DNA from: Laccaria trichodermophora
Lineage: Eukaryota; Basidiomycota; Agaricomycetes; Agaricales; Hydnangiaceae
DNA length: 64,000 nt
Assembly: GCA_018417955.1 (NCBI GenBank)
Contig: JACTVC010000032.1
Location: 248,001 to 312,000 of the forward strand
Reading direction: 5' to 3'
The notes beneath the pieces were generated by a model. The model made no database searches. It had not been told where the DNA came from and worked only from the letters and a program-made list of their open reading frames with translations. Both the position numbers and the translations under genes were made by a program. Positions 10,628 through 22,627 of the stretch are shown piece by piece (the stretch's first letter is position 1; each line of letters starts with the position of its first letter).

Positions 10628-12360
10628 ATGCGACTATCATCTCTCTTCATCGCCATAGGCCTCTCTCTGGCCGTACAAGCCTCCTGGTTTGGCGGAAACA
10701 ACGAAGGCTCCCCGCCATATAGCACCTGGTCAACGACTGAACTGCGACTCTGGCTCGAGGAACACTCTGTCCCAGTACCGAAACACACTACTCCAACCCA
10801 AGCAGAGCTCCGCGATCTCGTCGCAGCCCACTGGAACTCCTATTCAGCATGGACGCAAGACCAATACGCCGCGGCGCAGAAAACTTTTGCGGACATCCGC
10901 GACTCGACCTTTGAGAAATGGGACGAATCGACGCTTCGGCAGTTTTTGCTTGAGCAAGGCGTCATTGCACCCAAGGGCACCAAGGAGGAATTGGTTCTCC
11001 TAGCGAAGGAAAAGTATAAAGCCTACACCGATGCAGCGAGTTCGTTCTCTGCTCGCGCGAGCACGGCTGTGTATGGGGATTCGGCATATCAGATGACCAA
11101 GAGTGCTTCGAGTTTTGTGTCTCAGGCTACGGACGCTGCTGCGCGTCGGTTTGATGAGAACAAGGATTATGTCTATTCGTCGTGGGATGAGGCCCAGTTG
11201 CGGAAGTACCTTGAGAGTAAGGGATTGTTGAAGACGAAAGCGCAGAAGGAGCATGCGGAGTTGTTGGAGATGATGCATGGTGTCTATGGACGGGTGACGA
11301 ATCCCATTTGGAAGGCTTGGAGTGATTCGTATATTGTATGTTGCGTTTGTTCTGTTCTCAAGTTGTTGGTCGCTGATGGATTGGTTCTGCAGCATCACTG
11401 GCTCGTATCTCACAATATTATCAAGTCGACTGTGCAGAAGGATCGCGAGTATTATCTTGGGTTGATGGAAAAGTATTATTACGACCAGGTGGACACTGTG
11501 TGGTCGACCTGGTCCGACTCTCAGCTCAAGCAATGGCTTGTGGAGCATGACGTTATCAAGCATGATGCACAGGTCACCAGAGACAAAATGACGAAGTTGA
11601 TCCAGTTCGTGATCTCCTTTCATATTTCTAACGGAGGTTCCTTACAACGATTCAACAGAGACAATTACTACTCAGCTAAGGATACATTCTGGCATGCCTG
11701 GTCCGATAATCAAGTTCGCGACTATCTCGTTGAGAATGGATACATTCGTTCGGACGCTCAGGTCCGGCGCGACGAGTTGTATAAACTTGCGAATGAAAAG
11801 TATGTTGGGCCGTCTCATACATAGTTGACCCCGACTAACATGATGGTGGTAGGTATAACGACGCTTCTGCAAGGACCGCTGCCTATCTTACATGGCCCGA
11901 CGCCCGCCTTCGTGCATTTTTAAGGGAGCACGGCGTCAGCGAGGATCTGGTACCAGGCGATCGTCCTGGACTTCTCCGTACGTTGCTTTTTCCTCCTCCA
12001 TATGCAGTTCGATAACACAGTGAAACAGAGGAAACTCGCATTCGTTGGGTGCAGACACAGACTCGCGCCGAAGCTCTGCTAGCCAAGATCCAAGAGTTGG
12101 TGAATGACAGCGTGTATAAAGCTGAAGACGTCCTTTCGCGCGTGTTGAGTGTTCTCAGTGGGGGATATGTTGAGGTGAGAGATCGCGTGACGAGTGGGTA
12201 TGATGTTAACCAGCCAGTGGAGACGGCTGAAAAGGCGTATGAGGAGTCGAAGAAGAGTGGGGAAAGTTATAAAGAGGATGTGAAGGGGAAGGCTAAGGAG
12301 GCTAAGGAGACGGTTGATGAGAAGGTTAAGGCTGGGCAGAAGGCTACGAGCGAACTTTGA
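10628..12360 (+). CDS. Ish1/Msc1-family stress-response nuclear-envelope/ER protein
   Basis: The product starts MRLSSLFIAIGLSLAVQAS, a clear signal peptide, and then carries about seven Ish1 motifs of roughly 40 residues. Examples are YSTWSTTELRLWLEEHSV, FEKWDESTLRQFLLEQGV, YSSWDEAQLRKYLESKGL, WSTWSDSQLKQWLVEHDV and WHAWSDNQVRDYLVENGY. Introns are seen near 11335-11392, 11610-11659, 11800-11851 and 11973-12027. The C-terminal part is a Lys/Glu-rich helix ending KAGQKATSEL. In yeasts such proteins (Ish1, Msc1) sit at the nuclear envelope or ER and are linked to stationary phase, osmotic stress and sister-chromatid recombination; the biochemical activity is unknown. Start choice is set by the signal peptide. 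A CRE lies just upstream. Confidence 0.85.
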
Positions 12361-12658
12361 AAAGCTTCTATAGGTTGAATGGCATTGGTACTGTACTTTA
12401 GCTGGTTGTGTAAGAGTAATACACGTGGGCTTATCAAATTTGAGACGATTTGCACGATGAGCCTCAAATGTAAAACCATGGGATGCTTTGATGGTAGAGA
12501 TACATGACGCGTAGCTGAGGTCAAGGGATCATTACAACGTCAACATGCAGTAAGTATGCGGGGAGATTGCGTGAAGACAGAGAAACACGTGTATTCAGCA
12601 AAATGCAACAATTGTGTTCACGAAAGTTCAAACGCCATAAGACCCACAAGTTACCCAT

Positions 12659-13567
12659 TCAATCTACCCGTTTATTCGAAACACTCCCCGTTGCCTTGTT
12701 GTATTCCGTCGCCAAACGGTTGTACTCCTCCGAGTTCTGAGACGCCTGCTTTTTGAGAATGTCAAAGTCCTGAGCCTTCTTTGCCCATTCCTTGTCTTTT
12801 TGCTGGTATTCTTTGAGTTGTTTTTGCAGTGCGGCTATTTCCTTTGCGGAATCGCTGGAGGTGCTTGGTTGCTGTGAATGTGATCAGTACAAGAAGGATA
12901 GGGGATGGAGATAGACTAACTGCTTTTTTGAGCTTGGCGTATTCTTCTTGGGTATGGATGAGGTTAAGCATGATGTAGAACGTCCGCGTGAGGACGAGGG
13001 AGAGGAAAAGACAGAAACCGGTTAGGTAGGTGTTGCGCTGTGAGCTTGATATAGTGATAAGCTGCGGTGTATACTAAGAGAATAGGATATGAAACATACT
13101 AGAACTTTCGTGCAGCGAGATTGGTCTCGGCGCTGGTGCCCGTGGCGACTGGTCCTTTCCCTGACCTGGCCAAGTCAGACTCGGCTGTGACGCGGAACAT
13201 GCGTTGGAGGGCATCTGCGAATAGGATAGCGACGAAACTTTCATGTTGCAGGATGTTAGGAAGGGTGGAAGAGGCACAAGACGAGGAGGAACTGACATGA
13301 AGGAGATCTTGAGGCCGTATGCGATCTTTGCGATGATGAAGGACTCTGAGAGGAATTTGAAGAGGCGCTTGCGGACTGCGTAGGGCAGAGGGGCGACGAG
13401 GACGCAGAATGTTATCATCTAATTCAATGCTGTTGTTAGATCGGAAATTGCGAATGGTGGACGACGTACCTCTGCTGCGAGGAGCAGAAAGGTGAGAGAG
13501 TAGCTATAATACAAACGTCAGTAGTGAATCTACTTTTGCAAACTCGAAAAACATACTAGATAGTCAT
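12659..13567 (-). CDS. BAP31/Yet3-like ER membrane protein
   Basis: The minus-strand ATG at 13565-13567 gives MTIY, which joins YSLTFLLLAAE and, after another intron, MITFCVLVAPLPYAVRKRLF; these form the first transmembrane segment and the conserved basic loop. A second hydrophobic stretch (IIAKIAYGLKISFMFVAILF) and a third (TGFCLFLSLVLTRTFYIMLN) follow. A cytosolic coiled coil (KEIAALQKQLKEYQQKDKEW and LKKQASQNSEEYNRLATEYN) ends at the stop at 12659. Three membrane spans plus a C-terminal coiled coil is the family layout. BAP31 proteins act in the ER as cargo or quality-control adaptors. No KKXX-type tail is present; it ends SVSNKRVD. It diverges from UBP6 across a 200-bp shared promoter. 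Confidence 0.85.
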
Positions 13568-13644
13568 GGCGTCGTGGTTCAGAGTAAGAAGCAAACCTAA
13601 TTACTTTTTATACTCCACTGGTTCGCGCAGCTTGATGCTTGGCT

Positions 13645-13652
13645 TGACGTCA
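13645..13652. promoter_or_regulatory. CRE palindrome in the BAP31/UBP6 divergent promoter
   Basis: A perfect TGACGTCA lies 78 bp from the BAP31-like start and 116 bp from the UBP6 start, in the 200-bp gap between the divergent genes. A single Atf1-type site could serve both; this is inference from position. Confidence 0.4.
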
Positions 13653-13767
13653 TTGACACGTCTCGACCCGAGCCAAATGCTAGGTAGTAAACCGAACCGA
13701 TCACTGACGCAAGCGCGTTTTGACGCGCCCACAATCTCTCATTTTGAACTACAACAATCTACTGACC

Positions 13768-16158
13768 ATGGCTCCGATCCCCGTACACATCAAGCACGCA
13801 GGAAAGACGTACGACCTCAACCTCGACCCCGATCTCCCACCAAATGTCTTCAAAGATGCCATATACAATGCAACGGGTGTTCCTCTAGATCGTATGAAGG
13901 TCATGGTTAAGGGTGGCACACTCAAGGTCCGCTCTTCATTTTTGTTTTTGAGGAATGCTGATCGCTAATGTATGTTGAAGGAGGACTCTTCTTGGAAAAA
14001 GATCGCGCCCAAAGCTGTGAGTGGGCTACACAAGTATTAGGAGAAGTTGATTGAAGAGCATGATCTAGGGACAAACGTTCATGGTTATCGGCGCTGCTGG
14101 GGAGCTGCCAAAACCACCTGCAAAACCTATCGTTTTTCTCGAAGGTACGACTGTCGTTTTTATTACCTCTACACATCTAACGCGTAAAATAGACATGGAC
14201 GATTCAGAATTAGCAGAAGCAGTGAGTATACGGTTCCTTCTTCCAAAAAATTCGACCTCATCCTTATCGTTTAGTTGGCGAAACCCGTCGGCCTACGCAA
14301 GTATGTCCCCTCTATCGCCTATCCAACTTTCATACAACCCTGACCAACAAACAGTCTTGGGAACACATGCTACATGAATGCGACTGTGCAGGCCCTTCGC
14401 GCCATCCCTGAGCTTCAAGTCGCCCTCACCGCGTATGTCGCTCTCTATTCAGATCTACTTCATCTTTGACACAATTCTAGTCCCGCCCTACACTCAACTA
14501 CACCTTTACCCGCCTCCCTGCGCGATTTGTACCACAACATGTCGCGTACAACGGACAGCATCACGCCCATAGGATTCTTACAAGTTCTCAGACAGGTATT
14601 TCTTTTCCCTTATGACATATACGTTGTTGCTCAAGTATCTATCTGTCAAGGTCAACCCCCAATTCGCTGAAGTTGACCGTAGCGGGAAAGGAGGGATGAT
14701 GGGTGGTGCAGGGGGTTATGCGCAACAAGGTCCTTCATCTTTCTACCGTCTTCTTCTTTGATTTAAAGCTCTGATCTCCACATAGATGCGGAAGAATGCT
14801 ATCAAGCCATCATCAACACTCTCCGCAACGTACCAGGGCTCGATGCATCTGGCAGCAGCATCGCTGCACACGGTGGCACCGCCGCTGCCCAATCTTCGAT
14901 CGGGGAACGCAAATTAGTAGACCAGTATCTGATGGGCGAGATGCGTCGCGAGCTGACGTGTGACGAGGCCCCGGAAGAACCGGCGTCAGTGAGCACCGAA
15001 CAGGTGTTGAAAATCGAGTGTAATATTTCCATTACGACCAACTTTATGTTGACGGGAATTATGAATGTGCGTTTTACCTCTTTTCCTTTTTGCTTCCATT
15101 GACCAGACTATTTCAGTCCCTTGACACCAAAGTCGAAAAAAACTCACCGACATTGGGTAGACAAGCGATATACAGCCAAAAATCACGATTGACACGCTTA
15201 CCTGGCTATCTTACTGTACACATGGTGCGGTTCGCATGGAGAGCTGACATTGGAAAGAAGGCGAAGATCATGGTAATATCTTCTTCCCGTCTTGCCCTGC
15301 ATTTGACTGACAAACCTTTCTCGCACAAAGCGTAAAGTGAAATTCCCACTCGAGTTTGACGCGCTCGACTTAGCTACAGACGAGCTCAAAGCAAAATTGC
15401 TCCCTGTCAGTCGAAAACTCAAAGAAGTGGAAAAGGAGAGGATGGAGAGGAGGAAGGTTCGGAAGAGGACTAAAACTGTTTCCTCTTCATCCGGTTCTAC
15501 TTCGACTGCTGCTGTCAGTGATGCGGCTGTTGTTGCGGCTGGCAATGCTGCAACGACCGATGTGGAGATGGCTGACGCTGCAGCGACCGAAGTGAAGGGC
15601 GGTGATTTGGAGCCGGAGAGCGTGTATCGGGAGAAGGAAGCCAAGGAGCTGGCCGAGCTTGTGGATCCGAGTGTCAAATCTGATGTGGGGTGCAGTGCGA
15701 CTGGGTTGTATGACCTTGTTGGTACGTCTTTCCATTTCGTTCATTTTATTTTTTCCATTTGCAAATATCTTTATACTCGCAACCTCTTTATCAATTTTAA
15801 CGACCTTTTCTGTTCATCTCTTCGCCAAAGCATGAAAAGCTAACATTCAGTTCATAATCCAGCCATCGTAACACACAAAGGCGCAGCAGCCGACGCAGGG
15901 CATTACATCGGCTTTGTGAAAAAGAGCGTATTCCACGCTGCAAAAGGCCAAACGCAAAGCACAACATCACCCCCCGATGCCAATGGGAATGGGAATCCCG
16001 TATCCTCACTCGAGCTAGGGGAGGACGACGAGGACTGGTACAAGTTTGATGATGAGAAGGTGTCGATTTTCCCGAAGGAGAAGCTGGCGACGCTGGATGG
16101 GGGCGGGGAGGATTCGTCTGCTTATGTGTTGCTTTATAGGAGTAAGCCGTTGGATTGA
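13768..16158 (+). CDS. UBP6: Proteasome-associated deubiquitinase Ubp6/USP14
   Basis: Cysteine protease that trims ubiquitin from substrates on the 26S proteasome. The N-terminal ubiquitin-like domain reads MAPIPVHIKHAGKTYDLNL to FMVIGAAGELP. The USP Cys box is restored across an intron as GLRNLGNTCYMNATVQALR near 14290-14400, with the catalytic Cys in NTCYMN. The QQ/DAEE box (GGYAQQ-DAEECYQAIINTLR) is near 14740-14820, LPGYLTVHMVRFAWR near 15210-15240, and the His box AADAGHYIGFVKK at about 15900. The Trp-Tyr-Phe motif DWYKFDDEKV and AYVLLYRSKPLD close the protein. An Ala/Ser/Thr-rich insert (about 15480-15600) splits the USP fold. At least ten short introns are implied. All catalytic elements are intact. 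Confidence 0.93.
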
Positions 16159-16678
16159 TGGATTGTTCTTTTGTAGGATTGGAGGATATGGGTTTTTTGG
16201 AAGGCATGCATAGAGAGAGGGCGTGGTTGAAATTTCAAATACTTGCTTTGACTTTGGCAGGCGAGATACTTGTACATGAGTAGTAAGACACTTGGACGCT
16301 ATCAAGGGGACGCTCATTGGTGTCAGAATCACATTGACCTTTTCAGATGTGGAAGTGGGGACGATTCATGTCAACGTTTGTAACACGTTCGACGACAGAC
16401 TGATTTGGTCTGACGAGCGGGCGCTGCTGAGGTTCGGGAGTACAGACCTACGGAGAGTATCATAAGTCGACCCGGGGGGAGATGGTTGACTTAAAATGAA
16501 GCGAATCCGCAAGGTCATTGGTCAAACTAACGTCCTGCAGAAGCCAACTTGTTGAGGCCAGACCGCCAACTTGCAATATAGTCGACTACGCGAGAAAAAG
16601 CACATATGTAGTGAGTTCGTCACGAGAGAAAAACAATGTGAAAATCTGCGCCGCCAAAAAATGTTCATTATTCATTCA
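16159..16678. other. Intergenic, convergent 3' ends
   Basis: About 520 bp between the UBP6 stop and the FES1 stop. No feature was recognised apart from expected 3' UTR sequence. Confidence 0.5.
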
Positions 16679-18081
16679 CTAGTGTAGTTGTGCAATGAGG
16701 TCCTTGAATTCTGCAGCCGTAAAATTCCAACTCGACAGCACCTCGTCCTCACTTCCCTTGGCTTTCCTTTCTGCCTCGAACCATGCCTTGAGGGTTGCCT
16801 TTTGTGTACGTGAGAGAGCACCACCACACGTAACTGCATACGTGTGAAGCAACCTAAACCACCAGTTAGTTAAGCAACCCAACGTTTTTGAAAGACAAGC
16901 GACAAAACTACGAACCTTACACCCTTCTCTTCGAAATCTGGGTCGGCCTCTACATTCTCCCCGTCTTCACCAAAGGGCACTGGGGACGTCACGGCGTTGA
17001 TGACGGCGTCCACTATGTTGTGTTCACGCAGCGCAGCAAATGTATACTGGCATGTATTGGTCCGACTTGGGTCAGCAAGGTACGCTGCGTGTGAGTTGGG
17101 GTGGATCGGTGCAGCTGAGGCGGGCTGGTCGTCTGGTGTTAGAAGGCTTGGGCCCTCAGTAGTGGAAGGTGGGTGTGTTGGGTCGTCTTCAATGAGTTTT
17201 GGTTGGTGGGGAAGCAAGTCCGAGGGGGAGGTGGGGATGAGGAGGGAGTGGAAGAGGAATATTGTCTTTCGGCGAACGGAAATTTCGGGATCTGAATTGG
17301 TCGATGTCAATGAAATGAGATTAGAGTTCGCGAATTCTACTTTACCTTGAAGAGCTTCGCGCAACTTTGCCCACCCATCGACTTCCGGCCTGCCGAATTC
17401 TACGACGGCAGCAGCGTTGTGCTTCAGAAGTCCAGAAAGCGCGTATATAACTTTAGAACGGATTTGTAGTGTCGAGGAGGGCGATGGGGTGAGGAAGGAG
17501 ACGAGGGTGGGGAGAGGTTGATACTTAAGGTACTAAATATAGACGTCAGTGAACTGTGTATGTCTCGGAAATCAATGTAGAGCGGACGCACGACGTCTTG
17601 TGCTGCTGGATTGTTTTGGACAGCTGTCCCAATGACCCAAAGCACCTGCATTTTAATTTCTGACGAGGCTTCGGAAGTTAATAGGGACTGAAGTGGTTCC
17701 CAAAGCCGCAATTTTTCGAGGTCTAGCTTGGGCAATGAGCGAGTTATTGCATGCTTGAGAATATATACGAACTGTTCGCATTATCAATCTGTTCAATCAA
17801 CTTGTGGAGGAGGCAAGTCAGCCGGACTCGCTTGAGCAAAAAGAAACAAGACACAGACGAACCATCTCAAGATGGTCCAAAGCATTGATCCGGTCATCCT
17901 CGCTACGAGTAGCATCAACCGCAACAGCCATATCCTCCTTCATCAACTCTGCATCGGGCTTGCCCAATATCATGTCAATGATCTCTGGGTTCAGATCCTG
18001 TCTTTGAACAGGCGGATGATCGCCCGGCGCGCTGTCTAGCGGAGTCGAATTCTCGATTGACCATCGTAAAAGGGAGTCCAT
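16679..18081 (-). CDS. FES1: Hsp70 nucleotide exchange factor Fes1
   Basis: Armadillo-type exchange factor that releases ADP from cytosolic Hsp70 and helps deliver misfolded proteins for degradation. It starts MDSLLRWSIENSTPLDS at 18081, typical of Fes1/HspBP1, and continues LNPEIIDMILGKPDAELMKE. After introns come LWEPLQSLLTSEASSEIKMQ and VLWVIGTAVQNNPAAQD, the most conserved armadillo repeats, then ALSGLLKHNAAAVVEFG and DPEISVRRKTIFLFHSLL. A fungal-type insert rich in Pro, Ser and Thr (about 17220-17080) precedes the last helices, ending EFKDLIAQLH. It lies back to back with SET5, with a Cbf1-type site 86 bp upstream of the start. Confidence 0.9.
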
Positions 18082-18994
18082 TGTTGTGGTTGGGAGATGA
18101 AAGGGTGACGTTGAGGAGGATGCATTTTCTCAATCTCAGTGGAATGTCCTCGAAAGTTATCTCGGACACGTGATCACCAAGCGGAGGTTTAATGCAAACT
18201 TTTTTTTAGCGTTCGACGTGGTTCTTTTCTCTACCACCAGACCGATGCATGTGAGTTTCCCTCCTCCATTTTCTTCGTCTGCCGGTGATGATCCAACGAC
18301 ATACCATACTTTACCACATTCCGAATCATTTGTGTGGAATACTTTATCGATTTCAGCCTTGTCTGAGCAACCTCTTCTCTGGTCCTGTCCTTCTTGACCA
18401 TTGCTGATTTCTAACGCTTCCTAGGTATTCTCGCCACTCGAATCTGTTACACAGTAATTTGGTGAGTTGGGATTCTCTGTCATTATGTGATGAAACCTAC
18501 TCGATGGGCGGACACGAATTCTCTCGCCCATACCAAAGTCTCCGGTGTACAATGGAGGCGGGCGGAGAGCTTGTTGATATGCATCGAAAACCTGATTTCT
18601 TCTTTCGTTTCCTTTCGATCCCGCAAAGCAATGCTAACCACTTCATCCTTAGTTATTTGTTGATACTTTTGTCGTTTGTTGTGCAAAATAAATCATGGCC
18701 TGTTCAATGCTATCTCCGTGTTCTTCAGATTGTCATGTTGGCCCCCCTGCCTGTGAGAATTCGCGACGACCGCGGCGGTTGTCTGTTCTCCACGACCGTT
18801 GCTCACCTATGTCGCGAAGGCAGTCTGTCGTGTTATGGTTCGGGAGACTCTTGAAAGTCATCCTTTTGGACGCGTAAAAAACGTCTTTTGGTTGACTAGA
18901 GTATGAAAACAATCTCCTGGTAGTTGAATAAGATATCGTTTATATACGCAAGGTTGAACGTTGCAAATCAATATTGATCCAGATAAGATAAAAA
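18082..18994. other. Divergent promoter region, FES1/SET5
   Basis: About 910 bp between two divergent start codons. It holds a CACGTGAT site near FES1. A 131-codon open frame at 18459-18854 has no family similarity and was not accepted. Nothing else was recognised. Confidence 0.45.
18167..18174 (+). promoter_or_regulatory. Cbf1-type CACGTGAT site upstream of FES1
   Basis: CACGTGAT is the reverse complement of ATCACGTG, matching the RTCACRTG consensus for Cbf1-like bHLH factors. It lies 86 bp upstream of the FES1 start. Such an 8-mer may also occur by chance. Confidence 0.3.
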
Positions 18995-20501
18995 ATGAGA
19001 ACCGTGAGCATCCCAGTCGTGATGTCTGTTTCGCCCACAGAGGAAGAACTCAAAGATGCGCTCGTCACACTCAAACATCAAAATCCATCCCTTGGGATCT
19101 CCAAGATTCATGCACTTCTCCTCAAAACATATCCTAATTGGACCGTCAGCGAGAAGCGAACGCGAAAAATTCTCCAAAATGAGGGCCTGGTCCTTTCCTC
19201 GACTCCAATAAAAAGAACAACCATTGTCTATCCATCTTCCCGAGTTATCCCCCAGCTGGACGTTACCCAATGGACGAACAAGGTGGAGGTCACTTTCTTC
19301 GATCAACAGAAAGGAAAAGGCCTCATCGCCACCTCTGATATCGAAGAAGGGGAGGTGATATGGAAAGAGGACCCGTTCATCATCGCACCTGAGTGGTATG
19401 TTCTTCGCAGTCACAAATTGCCCTCAAATTTACTCAAATGCCCTCGAGGACAATAGGGATTTATTCGATTTGCAGACGAAGTCTACGGCATGTGCGTACT
19501 GCACTACCCCTCTTGTGGACTCTCCCATCGCCGGCTCCCCCATCCCATGCCCCGCTTCCATTTCTTCTGCATTTTGCCCTGCGAGGTTCTGTAATCGCCT
19601 CTGCTTGTCCCGATCGGCGAAAACCCACCCCTTGCTGTGTCCTGCGCAGAACCCTGCTTCGGTGCCGCTCATGAAGTGGACGAAGGATAGGCAGTGGATG
19701 GCGCTGCATGCGTTGGCGCAGTGTATGAGCAGGATATTGCTTGCTAGTCAAAAAGATGAGGCGACGCTCAGAGCGGATTGGGAGGTCATGCGTGGGCTCG
19801 CTGCACTAGGCATGGAAGAGCGCTTCAATTATAGCTTCAAATCGTAATGCTTGTCTTTTTTCGCCTTCAAGGTTCTGTGCTGATCTTTCTCCATGTAGAG
19901 TCGGAAACGCTGAACCGGACAGATCGTCATGGAAAAAGGCGCACCAGCTATGTGTGCAGGCGTTCAAAGAGCCCAAAACGGTGCCGGAGAAGAAAAAATT
20001 AGCTCGGTTTCTCAAAAAACCACTTCCCGCGGATGTCCAGCGAGAACTGTTTGAGTATGATCCATGTTTTCTTCGAAACTTGGGGTCTATGAGTCTAAGT
20101 ACGCCCGTTGACGTCCTTGAACGATGGTACACAGGCTAATCGACTTTCTTTTAGATCTTGAAGGCCATGGGGGTTTATACACCCTACATTCACATCTAAA
20201 CCACTCATGCAGACCTAATGCGTCCGTCCGGCACTTGGATCAGCGCACCGCGCTCTCGCGCATTACCATCATTGCGAAACGGCGTATCGAAAAGGGCGAG
20301 GAGTTGCTCATCTCCTACGTGAACCCCGAGCTGAGGTATGAAGCCAGACAGAGTGAGCTCCAGGGATGGGGCTTTGGGTCATGTCGCTGTGAGCGGTGTT
20401 TGGAAGAAGAGAAGCAAGTCAAGGAGAAGCCTGAGGTTCCGGTTCCTTCTGGAATGGAGGATCTGGAGAGCGAGCTGAAAGCTGGGCTGGGGGTGATGTG
20501 A
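18995..20501 (+). CDS. SET5: SET5-like SET-domain lysine methyltransferase
   Basis: The product opens MRTVSIPVVMSVSPTEEELK; the second ATG at 19022 is equally good. A helical N-terminal region (ISKIHALLLKTYPNWTVSEK, KILQNEGLVLS) precedes the split SET domain, first half KGLIATSDIEEGEVIWKEDP near 19320. A MYND-like zinc cluster follows (CAYC, then FCPARFCNRLC and HPLLC, 19480-19650). After introns near 19850-19900 and 20101-20154, the second SET half reads LYTLHSHLNHSCRPNASVRH, then GEELLISYVNPELRYEARQ and the post-SET CRCERCLEE. The NHSCxPN and ELLISY elements for AdoMet and lysine binding are intact. Yeast Set5 methylates histone H4; the substrate here is not shown by the sequence. Confidence 0.85.
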
Positions 20502-21268
20502 ATTATTCACTTGCCTAAGCTGCTCTTTCCACGTGGTGTTGTGGTTGGGGAAAGCTTATCGCATGCATGTCCAGGTTCACGACTCCCACAAATGCGGAGA
20601 AGAGGGTTCAATTCTTCAATTGTCGAATGAAAAGTTCTCTTTCGAACTACAACCCTGTATCATGATAAGCCAAACTTGGGGTTTTACCAGGAAAGCAATT
20701 GCTTTTGATTCTCAGCGCCTTGTCGATACACTCATCTGACCACCCCGGTTCTGGGAAATTGGAGTGTTGAAGCGCTGAACTTGCGATGAATCACAACCTC
20801 TTTGAGATCCGCATCTCGGCAGTCGGCGGAGTGCACCGGAGTTCCGACTCCGCGATGACCACATGCTGACCACATGACTGCGTGACGAGTGTGGCGTGGG
20901 AGCGATCATGATCCCTCTGCCAGGTCACAGGGTTTTGTGATCACGTCTTGTCGTGACTTTCACGCCCCCTTCCACCTCCTTGCCTATCCCAAGCAAGCCT
21001 TCCAGGCTCCCTCCCCGCCATTGTTGTCCTCGACGACCACCAATATTTTCATAGGCGCATCGACCCTATCGTTCTCCGCACCGATCCAATTTTTATTATC
21101 GAACAGACGATAATACTTCCCCTTGTTCATAGCGTTCGACCATTTTCCTGAGCAAACTCAGGGCATACCCCGCCAGGTTGAAAGCAAACGTTCCAGTTCT
21201 CATTGAAGAACAAGAAGTTCATACCAGAAATTCAGACGAGCCGACGAGCATCATCCAATTCCATTCAA
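20502..21268. other. Intergenic/promoter region of the bHLH gene
   Basis: About 770 bp between SET5 and the bHLH start. Pyrimidine-rich, CT-type tracts near 20960-21110 are typical of basidiomycete promoters. No gene was recognised. Confidence 0.45.
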
Positions 21269-22627
21269 ATGGCTCCCACCACTCCCGCAACTCACGACTC
21301 AGCCCTGGCTCAGTCAGCATCCAACGCAGCCCCCCAAGCAACATCGGCGCTCCCCACCGGCATCGCAGGGGAGATATCCGCCTCTGACCTCGCCGCCATC
21401 CAGAATCTGGCTCTCGATCAGAACCAAATCATGCACCTTTTGCGATCGTTGCCCGGAGTGTTCAAACAGGTGAGGATCTGTTCTTCAGCTTTCTCATTCC
21501 TCCTTTCCCGTTCCCGTTGTGTTTCTCCATACTTGAAGCGTCGAGAGCGTCGTCGCATTAATTGGTCTACACGTGACTCATTATTGTCGCGACGGCGAGC
21601 ACGAGCGCGCCTGACACTAGTCACGAGGAGGGCAACCAACCCTACCTCCATCTGCATGTCACATCTTCCTCATGCCGTTACCAAGCGCGATCTAACATGA
21701 AATGTGTCTACCTCCTACTTCCAACAGATCCCCAGCAACTCCAATCCCAAGGAGGACGCCGCGCAGGCACTGTCCAACCTTTCGCAGACACCCTTCGTGC
21801 CACCACACTTTATGCCTCCTCCCGGAAACGGTCTACCAGGCATCAACGACCCAGGTCCGTCGTCTCACCCCCGCGGACCACCTGGTCTCGGACAGTTGAG
21901 CAGTGTAGCAATGCAAGCAGTCCCAGCGTCCGTTCAGCAACCTCAACAGCAGTCGCCACAGCAGTCAGGCGCAGAGGACCACAAAGAACACGAAAACGCT
22001 TCAGGTGGCTCTGTCGATGGCGGCTCACCAGCTGCGCCGACGACCCCAGCTGCCTCTACGAGCACGGGTGGACGTAGAGGCGCGAGAAGCGCAGCTATGG
22101 GTAGCGACGAGTGGAGTCGACAAAGAAAAGATAATCACGTTCGTGTTTCTTTCGTAATGTGAGACATTGAGAACAGCCACTGATCATTCCTTTTTTTACC
22201 TATGCAGAAAGAAGTCGAGCGCCGTAGACGAGGGAATATTAATGAAGGCATCAATGAGCTCGGACGGATCGTGCCCAATGGTTCGGGTGAAAAGGCGAAA
22301 GGCGCCATTCTATCTCGCGCCGTGCAGTATATCCACCACCTTAAAGAGAACGAGGCGCGGAACATTGAAAAGTGGACGCTGGAGAAGTTGCTCATGGACC
22401 AGGCTATGGGCGACTTGCAGGCCCAGCTGGAGGAGGTGAAGAGGATGTGGGACGAGGAGAGGCTTGCTAGGCAGCGCTTGGAGAATGAGTTGGCTGCGTT
22501 TAGAGGGATGGGAAGTGTGTCCAAGGATGAGGGTGGCGCGGGTACTAAGCGGCGGAGCGTCGATAATCCTTCTGGTGCTGGCGAGTCGGAAGGGGATAGG
22601 GATGGGAAGCGACAGAAAACGGAGTGA
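21269..22627 (+). CDS. CBF1/USF-like bHLH transcription factor
   Basis: Exon 1 starts MAPTTPATHDSALAQSAS and ends LLRSLPGVFKQ near 21468. A long intron of about 260 bp leads to exon 2 (IPSNSNPKEDAAQALSNL), and a last intron near 22140-22206 splits the basic region. The joined text SRQRKDNHKEVERRRRGN followed by INEGINELGRIVPNG and GAILSRAVQYIHHLKENE is a bHLH with the H-E-R residues that select CACGTG. A leucine-rich coiled coil follows (WTLEKLLMDQAMGDLQAQLE). The NHKEVERRRR basic region and this coiled coil resemble fungal Cbf1, which controls sulfur-amino-acid and respiratory genes and, in budding yeast, centromere element CDEI. The middle is Pro/Gln-rich, and the tail (KRRSVDN, DGKRQKTE) looks like a nuclear signal. 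Confidence 0.85.
21570..21577 (+). promoter_or_regulatory. Cbf1-type CACGTGAC site inside the first intron of the bHLH gene
   Basis: The 8-mer CACGTGAC is the complement of GTCACGTG (RTCACRTG consensus). It sits in the unusually long first intron of the gene for the factor expected to bind it, which suggests possible autoregulation. Confidence 0.35.

Noticed and set aside
18459..18854. 131-codon frame between FES1 and SET5
   Set aside because: No similarity and no coding-like pattern; it lies in the shared promoter region.
20870..20885. CACATGAC near the SET5/bHLH gap as a further Cbf1 site
   Set aside because: It differs from CAYGTGAY at a core base.
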